Below are positions 17,564 through 28,848 of a stretch of DNA of 64,000 nucleotides, one piece after another (positions within the stretch are counted from its first letter, which is position 1; the number at the start of each line of letters is the position of its first letter). The DNA is from Halothiobacillus sp. Lineage in GTDB: Bacteria > Pseudomonadota > Gammaproteobacteria > Halothiobacillales > Halothiobacillaceae. The stretch is from contig JAGUXT010000032.1 of assembly GCA_020061705.1 (NCBI GenBank), positions 1-64,000 of the forward strand, read 5' to 3'. The notes beneath the pieces are model-generated. The model had not been told where the DNA came from, made no database searches, and saw nothing but the letters and a program-made list of their open reading frames with translations. Position numbers and translations under genes: made by a program.

Positions 17564-19021
17564 TTATCCGCCCAGTTTTTCCAGGTTGATGCCCTTGGTC
17601 TCGATCCGGAACTGCCATGTCACCCACGCGCCCAGCAAGGATGTTCCCGCCAGAATGTAAAGAAGTATTGCGGTGCCGATGTCTGCCAACAGGACGGGAA
17701 ACAAAAAGGCCGTGAGCACTGCGCCGATTTTGGCGAAGGATGCCGCAAAGCCCGCGCCAAGGCCGCGTATTCGCGTCGGAAACACCTCCCCCGCAATCAG
17801 GTAGGTCTGCGCATTGGGGCCCATGTTGGTCATGAAGTTGAACAGGATGAACCCTGCGAAGATCAGGAACATCCGCATGTCGCCGCCGATGGACTCCGCA
17901 AGCGCGACGAGGACAAGCCCGATGGCGCAGCCCAGGAAACCGATGATCTGAAGCCTGACCCGACCCACGCTGTCTGTCAGAAAAATGGCAAACAGAATTC
18001 CGACGATCAGGAACACATCAAGGAAAGCCGCATGCTTCGCGCCCTGCATGGTGTTTTCCAGAAGATCGGCAATGTTTCTATCGTTGCCGAGCGTGTCATG
18101 ACCAAAGGTCGCCGCCAGAATGACCGGCGTGAAGATACCGATACCGTAGGTGCCCAGATCCTGCAGAAACCACGGCACGGACGCGAACACAGTCGCCCTG
18201 CGGTTTTTCTTGCCAAACAGCGTGAGCAGGGATGGCGCGTGCTTCGCCTCCCCCTCACTGGCAGCGGGCTTGGCAAGCGTGATGGTCTTGGGATATTGCG
18301 GGCTCCTTTTGAGCAGCCGCCCAAGCTCCCTCTCCGCCTTCTCGATCATCCCCTTGTCAACCAGCCACTGTGCGGAATCGCAGATCAGCAGCCTCCCCGC
18401 GATCACCAGAATCGCCGGGATGACGATCAGCGCATACATCCAGCGCCAGGCGCCGATCTCGGGGTTGACAGACAGGACAATGAAACCGGCCATGGCACCG
18501 ACCAGAGCACCGACGGCCTGAAAGCCGAACGCGCCAAGAATAAGCCGCCCCCTCATGCGGCTTGGAATACTCTCCGCAATCACCAGATGCGCCGTGGGGT
18601 AGTCACACCCCAGCGCCAGCCCCGCGCCAAACAGAGCGATAAGCAAGACAGTAAAGCTTGGGCTAACGGTCAGCACGATCAGGAAGAAGGTAAAAATGAC
18701 CAACTCGGCGATAAACAGCGCCTTTCTGCCATAGCGGTCAGACAAGCCGCCAAGCGCCGTCGCGCCGACGAGTATGCCAAACAGCGACGCAGCACCAATG
18801 GCACCCTTTTCCAGCGCATTCAGATCGAATTCCGCCACCATCAACGGCAACGCAACCCCGGTCATGAACACCACCATGCCTTCAAAGAATTTCCCGGCCG
18901 TGGCCAGCGACCAGATCAGCCACTGCATCCCGGTCATCGGCGAACTGCCAACCGCCGTCCCGTCCTGCCAGATCGGCGATTCGTCGATATAAGCCTGTAC
19001 ACTTTTCGTGGTGGTATTCAT
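17564..19021 (-). CDS. MFS transporter, sugar-porter/organic-acid type
   Basis: An inner-membrane MFS permease of 485 residues with about 12 helices. The A-motif GGLSDRYGRKALF follows helix 2, and ESIPSRMRGRL after helix 4 resembles sugar-porter-like sequences. A cytoplasmic loop of ~60 residues sits between helices 6 and 7 (LVDKGMIEKAERELGRLLK...). Substrate not predictable. It is divergent from the restriction-modification operon; their 271-bp shared upstream region holds the promoter noted at 19232. Confidence 0.82.
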   Translation of the reverse strand: MNTTTKSVQAYIDESPIWQDGTAVGSSPMTGMQWLIWSLATAGKFFEGMVVFMTGVALPLMVAEFDLNALEKGAIGAASLFGILVGATALGGLSDRYGRKALFIAELVIFTFFLIVLTVSPSFTVLLIALFGAGLALGCDYPTAHLVIAESIPSRMRGRLILGAFGFQAVGALVGAMAGFIVLSVNPEIGAWRWMYALIVIPAILVIAGRLLICDSAQWLVDKGMIEKAERELGRLLKRSPQYPKTITLAKPAASEGEAKHAPSLLTLFGKKNRRATVFASVPWFLQDLGTYGIGIFTPVILAATFGHDTLGNDRNIADLLENTMQGAKHAAFLDVFLIVGILFAIFLTDSVGRVRLQIIGFLGCAIGLVLVALAESIGGDMRMFLIFAGFILFNFMTNMGPNAQTYLIAGEVFPTRIRGLGAGFAASFAKIGAVLTAFLFPVLLADIGTAILLYILAGTSLLGAWVTWQFRIETKGINLEKLGG

Positions 19022-19231
19022 GCTCGATTCCTGTGTTGCCAGACAGATTAAGGATGCACTTCCTTTCGGCTTGTGCGGATATTGCTCAGGCTGCGGTTAA
19101 TGATAGCCACCAGACTTTGACATGGGCGGAAAATGGCAACATTCAGCAACAAAAAAGCGGCTGCAAATCTGGTGCAGACTTTAACCTGACAAAAAGTCAT
19201 CAAGCTACAGGTCAAACGAGGTAAAAAAACC

Positions 19232-19260
19232 TTGCTCTGGGTAAAAAAGAGGCATAATTT
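19232..19260 (+). promoter_or_regulatory. Predicted sigma70 promoter of the restriction-modification operon
   Basis: TTGCTC (19232-19237) and TAATTT (19255-19260) are separated by exactly 17 bases. Two near-identical direct repeats (GAGGTAAAAAA at 19218 and GGGTAAAAAAG at 19240) flank and overlap the -35 region. They could be operator sites for the methylase HTH domain. This is prediction from spacing and consensus only. Confidence 0.5.
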
Positions 19261-19292
19261 CCTCAAACAGAACCAGAGATGCAATAAACGCC

Positions 19293-20570
19293 ATGACCCA
19301 TGTACTCCGCGACGGCTCCGAAGCCGACCTTGCGACACGCTATCTGCTCAATGCCCTGCGCTTTCACACGCAGGCCGACATCGCCGCGCATCTGGGCGTA
19401 ACGGCAAGGGCTGTCCGCCATTGGGCGGTCAAGGAAGAGGTTCCGCAGAAATACATCTTCGGCCTCCAGCGCCTGCTGCCGCTCGAACTGCCCATGAACG
19501 ACGACGCTCCGTTCCGCTTCATCGACCTCTTCGCGGGTGTCGGCGGCATACGCATGGCCTTCGAGGAACTGGGCGGGCAATGCGTATTCACCAGCGAATG
19601 GGACAGCTACGCGCAAAAGACCTATGCCGAAAACTACCCCGGCGGCCACAGCATCCATGGCGACATCACCCAAATCGATGCCGCTGAAATTCCCGATCAC
19701 GACCTGCTGCTGGCCGGATTCCCCTGCCAGCCCTTCTCCATTGCCGGGGTGTCCAAAAAGAACGCGCTCGGTCGCGCCCACGGATTTTCGGACGAAACGC
19801 AAGGCACCCTGTTTTTCGACGTGTGCCGCATCATTGAAAGCAAACAACCACGCGCCTTCCTGCTCGAAAACGTAAAAAACCTCATGTCACATGACAAGGG
19901 GCGCACCTTCGATGTCATCAAACGCTCACTCGACGACCTCGGCTACGACATCCACACCCGCATTATCGATGGCGCGCACTTCGTGCCCCAGCACCGCGAA
20001 CGCATCCTGATTGCCGGGTTCCGCAAGGCGGACAGCATCAGCTTCGATTGGAACGCCCTGCCGCTCCCGCCCAAGGGCACCCACACCCTCGCGGAAATCC
20101 TGCACCGCACGGATGGCCGCGAACCCCGGCTACCGTGGGATGGCGACCGCTTCTTCAACCACGCAAGCCAGCAGGTCGATCCCAAATACACGCTGACCGA
20201 CAATCTCTGGAACTACCTGCAAGGCTATGCGGAAAAGCACCGCGCCAAGGGCAACGGCTTCGGCTTTGGGTTGGTTTACCCGCACAGCGTGACCCGTACC
20301 CTGTCCGCCCGCTACTACAAGGACGGCTCGGAAATTCTGCTCTATCAGGGCGAGGGCAAAAACCCCCGTCGCCTGACCCCGCGCGAATGCGCCCGACTGA
20401 TGGGCTTTCCGGATACCTTCAGGATTTCGGTTTCGGATACGCGGGCTTACAAACAGTTCGGAAACTCGGTGGTTGTGGATGTTATGAGGCACGTCGCAAA
20501 ACTGATGCAGCCCGGTTTGAATGCTGATATCCTGGAACCCGAACTACCACTCCGTTACGCTACCGCTTGA
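19293..20570 (+). CDS. dcm: Dcm-like DNA (cytosine-5) methyltransferase with N-terminal HTH
   Basis: It methylates cytosine in DNA to protect the host from the linked nuclease. Residues ~25-60 (HTQADIAAHLGVTARAVRHW) form a helix-turn-helix, as in methylases that repress their own promoter. The m5C motifs are all present: I FIDLFAGVGGIRMAF, IV GFPCQPFSIAG with the catalytic Cys, VI ENVKNL, VIII QHRERILIAGF, IX LTPRECARLMGF and X KQFGNSVVV. The target-recognition region, with RGNGFG-like and TLSARYYKDGSEIL strings, resembles E. coli Dcm, so CCWGG is the likely target (inference). 425 residues. It is the first gene of a four-gene operon. Confidence 0.88.
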   Translation: MTHVLRDGSEADLATRYLLNALRFHTQADIAAHLGVTARAVRHWAVKEEVPQKYIFGLQRLLPLELPMNDDAPFRFIDLFAGVGGIRMAFEELGGQCVFTSEWDSYAQKTYAENYPGGHSIHGDITQIDAAEIPDHDLLLAGFPCQPFSIAGVSKKNALGRAHGFSDETQGTLFFDVCRIIESKQPRAFLLENVKNLMSHDKGRTFDVIKRSLDDLGYDIHTRIIDGAHFVPQHRERILIAGFRKADSISFDWNALPLPPKGTHTLAEILHRTDGREPRLPWDGDRFFNHASQQVDPKYTLTDNLWNYLQGYAEKHRAKGNGFGFGLVYPHSVTRTLSARYYKDGSEILLYQGEGKNPRRLTPRECARLMGFPDTFRISVSDTRAYKQFGNSVVVDVMRHVAKLMQPGLNADILEPELPLRYATA

Positions 20571-20579
20571 GGTGTTGCC

Positions 20580-20858
20580 ATGAATACCCAATCCCGCATT
20601 CCGAAGCTCAACTCTGCCAGTTTTGACGGCGCCCTGATGTGGTTTGCCGATATGCAAACAAAGGGACTAATGTTTCACCCGGATAATGATCCGGCAGAGA
20701 TATTGCGCATTTGCGATTGGCAACCGATGTTTTCTGACCCTGAAGCTTCCGAAGTTCGTTTCGTGATGAACGAGTTGTTTACCAATTTGGGCGACGAAGT
20801 TTATGCTGCCGCTTACCCGATTGTAATGAACGCATGTGGACTACAGCTTGACGCATAA
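20580..20858 (+). CDS. 92-residue unknown protein inside the restriction-modification operon
   Basis: A small acidic protein of no recognised family, 9 bases after the methylase. GAGGT stands before its ATG, and its TAA overlaps the vsr start (TAATG). It has no HTH, membrane helix or nuclease motif; the N-terminal third is basic-polar and the rest (SEVRFVMNELFTNLGDEVYA) predicts helices. Position suggests a role in regulation or assembly of the system, but nothing in the sequence proves it. Confidence 0.65.
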   Translation: MNTQSRIPKLNSASFDGALMWFADMQTKGLMFHPDNDPAEILRICDWQPMFSDPEASEVRFVMNELFTNLGDEVYAAAYPIVMNACGLQLDA

Positions 20859-21292
20859 TGGCTGACGTAGTCGACAAAGCAACCCGGAGCCGGATGATGT
20901 CCGGCATACGTGGCAAGAACACGAAGCCCGAATTGCTGGTAAGAAAAGCCCTTCATGCGAAGGGTTTTCGCTACAAGCTTCACGCAAATGATCTTCCGGG
21001 AAAACCAGATTTAGTTTTTCCAAAATATCGGACGGTCGTATTTGTCCACGGTTGCTTCTGGCACAGGCATGAGCACTGCAAATTTGCAACAACACCAAAG
21101 ACAAACTCTAATTTCTGGATTGAAAAACTGTCAGCAAACAGCAGACGTGATCAAAGAAACAAATTGCAATTACAGACTCTCGGGTGGCGCGTACTTACGA
21201 TATGGGAATGCGAAATTGACGAAGCGCACCTAACCAAATTAGCGGATACTATTTCAGCAATGGATTCAAATGGCACATCGGCAATTAAATAA
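20858..21292 (+). CDS. vsr: Very short patch repair endonuclease
   Basis: Vsr nicks next to T in T:G mismatches produced by deamination of 5-methylcytosine, and so offsets mutation caused by the linked methylase. Family landmarks are RSRMMSGIRGKNTKPEL, the catalytic Asp in LPGKPDLVFP, and the zinc ligands in VHGCFWHRHEHCKFA. 144 residues is normal. It overlaps the upstream ORF by one base and the downstream endonuclease by 23 bases. Codon and base use is more AT-rich than in neighbouring housekeeping genes, which fits lateral transfer. Confidence 0.92.
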   Translation: MADVVDKATRSRMMSGIRGKNTKPELLVRKALHAKGFRYKLHANDLPGKPDLVFPKYRTVVFVHGCFWHRHEHCKFATTPKTNSNFWIEKLSANSRRDQRNKLQLQTLGWRVLTIWECEIDEAHLTKLADTISAMDSNGTSAIK

Positions 21293-22496
21293 CCTTTTCA
21301 CATATTGCCGCAGCATCGTAAATTCGGCTGGACAGCAGTTGCGTGGAGGAGAGGTTCTTTCCAAGGTACTCAGCAACAACGACGATGCTGGCAGACACGG
21401 AGTCCTCATTCCGACTGAGGCATATGACTTTTTCCCCGAACTGATTATCCCCGACAAGACACACAACCAAACCAATGTATTTGGTGGTTTCGATTTCCTT
21501 GAAAACACACACAAGGAACTCGCATACAAATATTATGAGCGCTACCCGGAACGGCGAATTACTCGACTAAACCCCGCCTTTAACGATAGGCTGCATGGTC
21601 GACGAGTTGCAATTCTCCTTAAGGCCGAGCATCAAGACGGAACTATCGGCTACTACGCGGACATTGTTCGGGAGAAGCTCGATGCCGACTTCCAACCTCT
21701 CTGTTCAGTTCTGTTTGGTGAAAGCATTGCCCTATCAGATGGCGCTTTCTCGATACAGCCAGTCGACTCTCCGATATTTATTCCGGATGATGCTTTAAAT
21801 GACCTTTTAACCCGCTTCGATAAAATATCCGAAATGGGCTGGATAAAATCGTTAAGAGAAGGAGATACAGGAATTGGTTACACATTTGAATCACTTGCAG
21901 GGATCCAAGAAAACAATGACCGGAAAGCCGATTTCCGTGGAATCGAAATCAAATGCAAACAAATTAAGGAATCCGGGGCTGGTGGCGGAAAAATAAATCT
22001 GTTCCAGCAAGCGCCGTGTTGGGAAACAAATCTAAGCGCCTTGGAGCGAATTCGGCTGATTGGCCAACCGGATTTAAATGGCCGCTACGCTTGCCATTCC
22101 CAAGTTACAACCACTAAAAACAACATTGACTTATGGCTGAATCCTTTCGCCACTCCTGCACAAATCGATTTATTGAAAGGCGACACACGCTTTGGTTATT
22201 GGCCTCATTCCATTCTCGCTGAGCGCCTAAAAGAAAAGCATTCACGGGCAGTATTTATCAAAGCCAAGGTAAGTAACACAACTGGAGGCAAGCGCTTCCA
22301 CTACCTGGAACTGATTTATTGCGAGCAACCGTCGATTCGACGGTTCACTGAGCTAGTGCAAGACCGGCGACTGGTATTCGAATTTTTGATGTCAGAAAAA
22401 GAGAATGGAAAAGTCCGAAACCATGGTTATCCGTGGCGACTTTCCAGTGACGAATACTTGAGTGAGTTATTTTCCTTCAGAGTTCAGCTTCGTTAA
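21270..22496 (+). CDS. Restriction endonuclease: EcoRII-N-like domain plus MvaI/BcnI-type nuclease
   Basis: The nuclease partner of the methylase. The C-terminal half (about residue 190 on) has the MvaI/BcnI-family catalytic block TGIGYTFESLAGIQEN, then D in RKADFRGIEIKCK, giving E...D-x(n)-E-x-K. The N-terminal ~190 residues are extra relative to MvaI and BcnI (about 240 residues). By eye they resemble the effector domain of EcoRII (RHGVLIPTEAYDFFP; ERRITRLNP). At 408 residues the protein is also close to EcoRII in size. It likely cuts CCWGG-type sites, perhaps needing two sites. The gene is AT-rich and ends at a shared terminator. Confidence 0.75.
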   Translation: MAHRQLNNLFTYCRSIVNSAGQQLRGGEVLSKVLSNNDDAGRHGVLIPTEAYDFFPELIIPDKTHNQTNVFGGFDFLENTHKELAYKYYERYPERRITRLNPAFNDRLHGRRVAILLKAEHQDGTIGYYADIVREKLDADFQPLCSVLFGESIALSDGAFSIQPVDSPIFIPDDALNDLLTRFDKISEMGWIKSLREGDTGIGYTFESLAGIQENNDRKADFRGIEIKCKQIKESGAGGGKINLFQQAPCWETNLSALERIRLIGQPDLNGRYACHSQVTTTKNNIDLWLNPFATPAQIDLLKGDTRFGYWPHSILAERLKEKHSRAVFIKAKVSNTTGGKRFHYLELIYCEQPSIRRFTELVQDRRLVFEFLMSEKENGKVRNHGYPWRLSSDEYLSELFSFRVQLR

Positions 22497-22553
22497 GCAC
22501 TACGAGGAAATTTTGACTTTTTTAGGTTAATCGTGGGATTTTCAAAAAAAATA

Positions 22554-22576
22554 AAGGCGGCTTTCAAGCCGCCTTT
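22554..22576. terminator. Bidirectional terminator between restriction gene and thiC
   Basis: AAGGCGGC and GCCGCCTT form a perfect 8-bp stem with a six-base loop. T-rich sequence follows on the plus side and an A-run precedes it, so it can stop transcription of the restriction operon and of thiC. Confidence 0.8.
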
Positions 22577-22601
22577 TCTGTTTCACGAGTTCATCGAAAA
22601 A

Positions 22602-24640
<2,039 letters not shown>

Positions 24641-24715
24641 GGCGCTAAACTAACGGAGAGCACCTCGCCGCGCAAGGTGAGATCAACAGCCCGCGAGATG
24701 AGTCCATAATTTTCA

Positions 24716-24744
24716 TTGACTTGGGGCTTGTTTTTCAGTCTAAT
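24716..24744 (+). promoter_or_regulatory. Predicted promoter for rpmH
   Basis: TTGACT and TCTAAT stand 17 bases apart, each with five of six consensus bases, 45 bases ahead of the rpmH ATG. An AGGGAG ribosome site follows at 24775. It probably drives rpmH and rnpA and possibly further. Confidence 0.7.
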
Positions 24745-24788
24745 GCGCGGTCTTTATTCCGCCAGACCCCGCACAGGGAGCCAACATC

Positions 24789-24923
24789 ATGAAAAGAACC
24801 TACCAGCCAAGTAATCTGCACCGCAAGCGTACCCACGGTTTCCGTGCGCGCATGAGCACCCGTGGTGGCCGTGCCGTCATCAACGCACGCCGCGCCAAAG
24901 GGCGCAAGATGCTGTCTCGTTAA
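24789..24923 (+). CDS. rpmH: 50S ribosomal protein L34
   Basis: A 44-residue basic protein of the large ribosomal subunit. The whole sequence matches the family, from [18 protein letters not shown] to KGRKMLSR. It heads the conserved rpmH-rnpA-yidD-yidC-mnmE cluster. In many bacteria this cluster lies next to dnaA and oriC; here thiC is upstream instead, so no origin is indicated. Confidence 0.97.
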   Translation: MKRTYQPSNLHRKRTHGFRARMSTRGGRAVINARRAKGRKMLSR

Positions 24924-24948
24924 GTTTGCCTGTGCTCTGCCAATACTC

Positions 24949-25311
24949 TTGAGCAGCACATTTAGCTTTCCGAAAAGCGCGCGCTTATTGCGCCCGGCCG
25001 AATTCAAAAACGTCTTCAATGACCCCGTGCGATTTTCTCGCAACGGGGTCATTGTTTTGGCGCGCAAATCAACTTCGGCAACCGCGCGCGTGGGTCTGGC
25101 GGTGGCCAAAAAGCACGTCAAACGTGCACACGAGCGCAATCGCATTAAGCGCCTGGCGCGTGAAACCTTTCGCCTGCACCCGGTGCGCCATTGCGGTATG
25201 GATTGTGTGGTTTTAGTGCGTCATGGTGTCGCCGAGGCCAGCAACGAGGAATTGCGCAGCGCCTTGAATGCGGCATGGAAACGACTGGCTGAGCAATGCG
25301 CCGCGTCCTGA
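24949..25311 (+). CDS. rnpA: Ribonuclease P protein component
   Basis: The protein subunit of RNase P, which trims tRNA 5' ends. The core contains [12 protein letters not shown] and the RNR signature in [19 protein letters not shown]. No ATG or GTG lies in frame near the conserved start, so the TTG at 24949 is chosen (120 residues); the frame is also open back to an ATG at 24862 inside rpmH. The end overlaps yidD by 16 bases. Confidence 0.88.
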   Translation: MSSTFSFPKSARLLRPAEFKNVFNDPVRFSRNGVIVLARKSTSATARVGLAVAKKHVKRAHERNRIKRLARETFRLHPVRHCGMDCVVLVRHGVAEASNEELRSALNAAWKRLAEQCAAS

Positions 25312-25568
25312 TTGGCATCATTCGCGCCTACCAGCTGGTATTAAGCCCGTTAATGGGGCGACAATGCCGCTTTGAACCGACCTGTTCCTGTTATGCTATT
25401 GAGGCAATCCAGCGTCATGGGAGCCTGCGCGGAGGCTGGTTGGGGATCAGGCGCATTTGCCGCTGCCATCCATTCAGCCCCGGCGGGTATGATCCGGTAC
25501 CGGATACTGAGCCCACGGACACTGCGACCGATCAAGTCAAACCCAAAAAATCCACGCCCTCTTCTTAA
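25296..25568 (+). CDS. yidD: Membrane protein insertion efficiency factor YidD
   Basis: A small membrane-associated protein that helps YidC insert inner-membrane proteins. It carries the hallmark [20 protein letters not shown] and the [13 protein letters not shown] block. 90 residues; the last 20 are a polar, low-complexity tail. Its start lies within the rnpA end, indicating coupling. Confidence 0.95.
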   Translation: MRRVLIGIIRAYQLVLSPLMGRQCRFEPTCSCYAIEAIQRHGSLRGGWLGIRRICRCHPFSPGGYDPVPDTEPTDTATDQVKPKKSTPSS

Positions 25569-25597
25569 CATCAAGTCATTTGAGATAAGCCTTCACC

Positions 25598-27355
25598 ATG
25601 GACAGCCAACGCCTCATTCTCGTCGTCGCCTTTAGTTTCGTTTTGCTGCTGATGTGGCAAGCATGGAATGACGACAACGCCGCCCTGCTCAAACAAAGTC
25701 AAACCTCGGCGATGACCACGACGGCGAATGGCACGCCCGTGCGCAATGACCTGCCATCCGCAACCAATGCACCACAAACCAACGCCCCTGCGGGTGATGT
25801 TCCCACGGCACGCGCCAGTGTTGTTCCCGGCGCGCCTGCGGGCACCTCCACGGATGGCGGGCAGATTCGCCTGATTTCCGATGTGCTGAGTTTGACGATC
25901 AATACCCAGGGCGGCGTGGTTCAGCGTGCTGACCTGAGCAAATACCCGATCAATCTTGAACACCCCGACCAGGCCGTGCGCCTGCTCAACGATGCACCCG
26001 GCCTGTTTAACGTGGCGCAATCCGGTTTGCGCGCCACCAGTGGCGCGGCCCCCGATCATTACGCTGCCTTCAAGGCCGAAGGGAATGATTTCCGCCTCGC
26101 TGATGGGCAAGACAAACTCGTCGTGCCGCTCACCTGGGAACAGGACGGCATCAAGGTCACCAAAACCTTCACGCTTACGCGTGGCAATTATGCGGTCGAT
26201 GTCAGCCAAACCGTCACCAACAACAGCGCCGCCCCATGGGTGGGCAGCCAGTATCGTCAATTGCAACGCGGCCCCATTGATAGCAGCATGGCGCTGGTTT
26301 ACACCTACACCGGCGGCGTGTATGCCGGTACGCCGGTTGCGGGTGATCGCCTTGCCTACCAAAAAACCCCGCTGGAAGAACTGCCCAAAAAGCCGGTCGA
26401 TGTTTCGCTCAAGGATGGCTGGGTAGCCATGATTCAGCATTATTTCCTCAGCGCATGGGTTCCAAGCGACAAGGAAGACTTCAACCATTTTTACAGCCTG
26501 ACCAGCACGCAAGGCAACGGCCTGCCGCTGTACACCCTCGGCATGATGTCGCCCGCGCAGACCATCGCCCCCGGTGCGAGCAACGAATTCAGCTCGCGCC
26601 TCTACCTTGGGCCGAAAATTCAGGATGACCTTGAAAAAGTCGCCACGGGTCTTGATCTGACCGTCGATTACGGCATGTTGCACTTTATCGCCAAGCCGAT
26701 TTTCTGGCTGCTCAGCCTGTTCTATGCATGGGTAGGCAACTGGGGCTGGGCAATTGTTTTAGTCACCGTACTCATCAAGCTCGTCTTCTACCCCCTGTCG
26801 GAATCCAGCTATCGCTCGATGGCGAACATGCGCAAGCTGCAACCCAAGCTGGCCTCGTTGAAAGAGCGTTATGGCGAAGACAAGCAGAAATTCTCCGAAG
26901 AGATGATGAAGCTTTATCGCACCGAGAAGATCAATCCGCTCGGCGGCTGCCTGCCGATGCTGGTACAGATTCCGGTGTTCATCGCGCTGTACTGGGTGCT
27001 GGTCGAATCGGTCGAGCTGCGCCAGGCTCCGTGGATTCTGTGGATCAACGACTTGACCGCCAAGGATCCGTACTTCGTGCTGCCGATCATCATGGGTATC
27101 AGCATGTGGCTGCAACACAAGCTCAACCCGCAGCCGATGGACGAAATGCAGCGCAAGGTGTTCCAGATTCTGCCGCCGGTGTTCACCGTGTTCTTCGCCT
27201 TCTTCCCGTCCGGTCTGGTGCTGTACTGGGTGGTCAACAACATTCTGTCGATTGCCCAGCAATGGTTCATCAACAAGCGCATGGGCGCGCTGGATAGCGA
27301 CCTTGAGCCTGCCAACGCCAAGGCCAACACGCCTGTGAAGCTTACGAAAAAATAA
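25598..27355 (+). CDS. yidC: Membrane protein insertase YidC
   Basis: An inner-membrane insertase and Sec partner. The N-terminal helix (RLILVVAFSFVLLLMWQAW) is followed by a Thr/Ala/Pro-rich linker and the large periplasmic beta domain (about 85-350). The conserved five-helix core begins near FIAKPIFWLLSLFYAWVGNW and includes YRSMANMRKLQPKLASLKER and NPLGGCLPMLVQIPVFIALY. 585 residues is a little longer than E. coli YidC (548). Confidence 0.96.
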   Translation: MDSQRLILVVAFSFVLLLMWQAWNDDNAALLKQSQTSAMTTTANGTPVRNDLPSATNAPQTNAPAGDVPTARASVVPGAPAGTSTDGGQIRLISDVLSLTINTQGGVVQRADLSKYPINLEHPDQAVRLLNDAPGLFNVAQSGLRATSGAAPDHYAAFKAEGNDFRLADGQDKLVVPLTWEQDGIKVTKTFTLTRGNYAVDVSQTVTNNSAAPWVGSQYRQLQRGPIDSSMALVYTYTGGVYAGTPVAGDRLAYQKTPLEELPKKPVDVSLKDGWVAMIQHYFLSAWVPSDKEDFNHFYSLTSTQGNGLPLYTLGMMSPAQTIAPGASNEFSSRLYLGPKIQDDLEKVATGLDLTVDYGMLHFIAKPIFWLLSLFYAWVGNWGWAIVLVTVLIKLVFYPLSESSYRSMANMRKLQPKLASLKERYGEDKQKFSEEMMKLYRTEKINPLGGCLPMLVQIPVFIALYWVLVESVELRQAPWILWINDLTAKDPYFVLPIIMGISMWLQHKLNPQPMDEMQRKVFQILPPVFTVFFAFFPSGLVLYWVVNNILSIAQQWFINKRMGALDSDLEPANAKANTPVKLTKK

Positions 27356-27358
27356 GCC

Positions 27359-28750
27359 ATGCTGCCCGCGCCCACCGACACCATTGTCGCCGTCGCCACC
27401 GCCAACGGGCGCGGCGGTATCGGTGTGGTGCGGGTTTCAGGCGCGGAGGTTCCCCGCATTGCTGTCAGCCTTCTGGGCGCATTGCCTGCGCCACGTCTTG
27501 CCGTACATCGCATCTTCCGCGATGCGAACGGCGAGGCGCTGGATGACGGCATTGCGCTGTATTTTCCCGCACCGCACTCCTTCACCGGCGAAGACGTGCT
27601 CGAACTGCAAGGCCACGGCGGCGTGGTGGTGCTGGATCGCGTGGTGCGCGCCTGCCTGGCACAGGGCGCACGCCTTGCCCGACCCGGCGAGTTTTCCGAA
27701 CGCGCCTTTTTGAATGACAAGCTCGACCTGGCCCAAGCCGAAGCCATTGCCGACCTGATTGATGCCGGTTCCGAAGCCGCCGCCAAAGCCGCGCTGGCCT
27801 CGCTGCAAGGCGCGTTCTCGCATGAGGTGCATGGGCTGACCGAACGCCTGATTGCCCTGCGCATCTACATCGAAGCCGCGCTGGATTTTCCCGAGGAAGA
27901 AATCGACTTCCTCGCCGATACACGCCTGCTCACGCAGATCGACGAACTACTCGCCCAAGCCGCCGCCGTCCGCCGCGCCGCGCACCAGGGCGCATTGTTG
28001 CGCGAGGGCTTGCACGTGGTCATCCTCGGTCGCCCGAATGCCGGAAAGTCCAGCCTGCTCAATGCGTTGTGCGGCTTTGAGGCGGCGATAGTCACCGACA
28101 TTCCCGGCACCACCCGCGACGTGCTGCGCCAGCATCTCTCCATCGATGGCCTGCCGATGCACCTGGTCGATACCGCCGGACTGCGCGAAAGCACGGACGT
28201 GGTCGAACAGGAAGGCATCCGCCGCGCCTGGCTGGAGGTCGAACGCGCCGACCGCATTCTTCTGGTGGTGGATGACCAAAGCGGCATTGCGCCGGAAGAC
28301 GCGGCAATCCTGGCGCGCCTGCCCGCCAAACTTGGCCTGACCGTGGTGCGCAATAAAATCGACCTGTCCGGCAACCCGGCAGGCGAACGTGTTATGGAGC
28401 AAAGCCCCGAAGCGCCGGAGTATTTGCGGGGGCGCGCCGTCACCGAAATCGCCCTCTCCGCCAAACAGCGTGTCGGTTTGGATGCATTGCGCGAACACCT
28501 CAAGGACTGCCTCGGCTACCACCCCTCTGATGCCGGCATCTTCCTCGCCCGCCGCCGCCATCTGGACGCACTGCAAAAAGCTGAAGCGCACATGCAGCGC
28601 GCGCACGAATGCCTGCTCAACACCAAAGCCGGCGAACTCGCCGCCGAAGAACTGCGCTACGCCCAACGCCAACTGGACGAAATCACCGGCCAATTCACCG
28701 CTGATGATTTACTGGGACGGATTTTTTCGAGTTTTTGTATCGGGAAATAA
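27359..28750 (+). CDS. mnmE: tRNA modification GTPase MnmE
   Basis: With MnmG it adds the cmnm5 group to U34 of certain tRNAs. The N-terminal folate-binding domain starts [19 protein letters not shown]. The G domain has [14 protein letters not shown] (G1), the potassium-binding DIPGTTRD (G2), DTAGLR (G3) and NKIDL (G4). The C-terminal CIGK provides the catalytic Cys. 463 residues. It starts 3 bases after yidC. Confidence 0.96.
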   Translation: MLPAPTDTIVAVATANGRGGIGVVRVSGAEVPRIAVSLLGALPAPRLAVHRIFRDANGEALDDGIALYFPAPHSFTGEDVLELQGHGGVVVLDRVVRACLAQGARLARPGEFSERAFLNDKLDLAQAEAIADLIDAGSEAAAKAALASLQGAFSHEVHGLTERLIALRIYIEAALDFPEEEIDFLADTRLLTQIDELLAQAAAVRRAAHQGALLREGLHVVILGRPNAGKSSLLNALCGFEAAIVTDIPGTTRDVLRQHLSIDGLPMHLVDTAGLRESTDVVEQEGIRRAWLEVERADRILLVVDDQSGIAPEDAAILARLPAKLGLTVVRNKIDLSGNPAGERVMEQSPEAPEYLRGRAVTEIALSAKQRVGLDALREHLKDCLGYHPSDAGIFLARRRHLDALQKAEAHMQRAHECLLNTKAGELAAEELRYAQRQLDEITGQFTADDLLGRIFSSFCIGK

Positions 28751-28848
28751 CGCTGGCCGTGATTAATCTGCTCGAAACCCAAGGCGATTCAGCAGATAAA
28801 TCGCAGTACTTGGCTCGGATACTGGCAGGCTGCACTCATAACGGATAG

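Noticed and set aside
17495-19051. 518-residue plus-strand frame over the MFS transporter
   Set aside because: Highly charged shadow without motifs; the minus strand has a full MFS protein.
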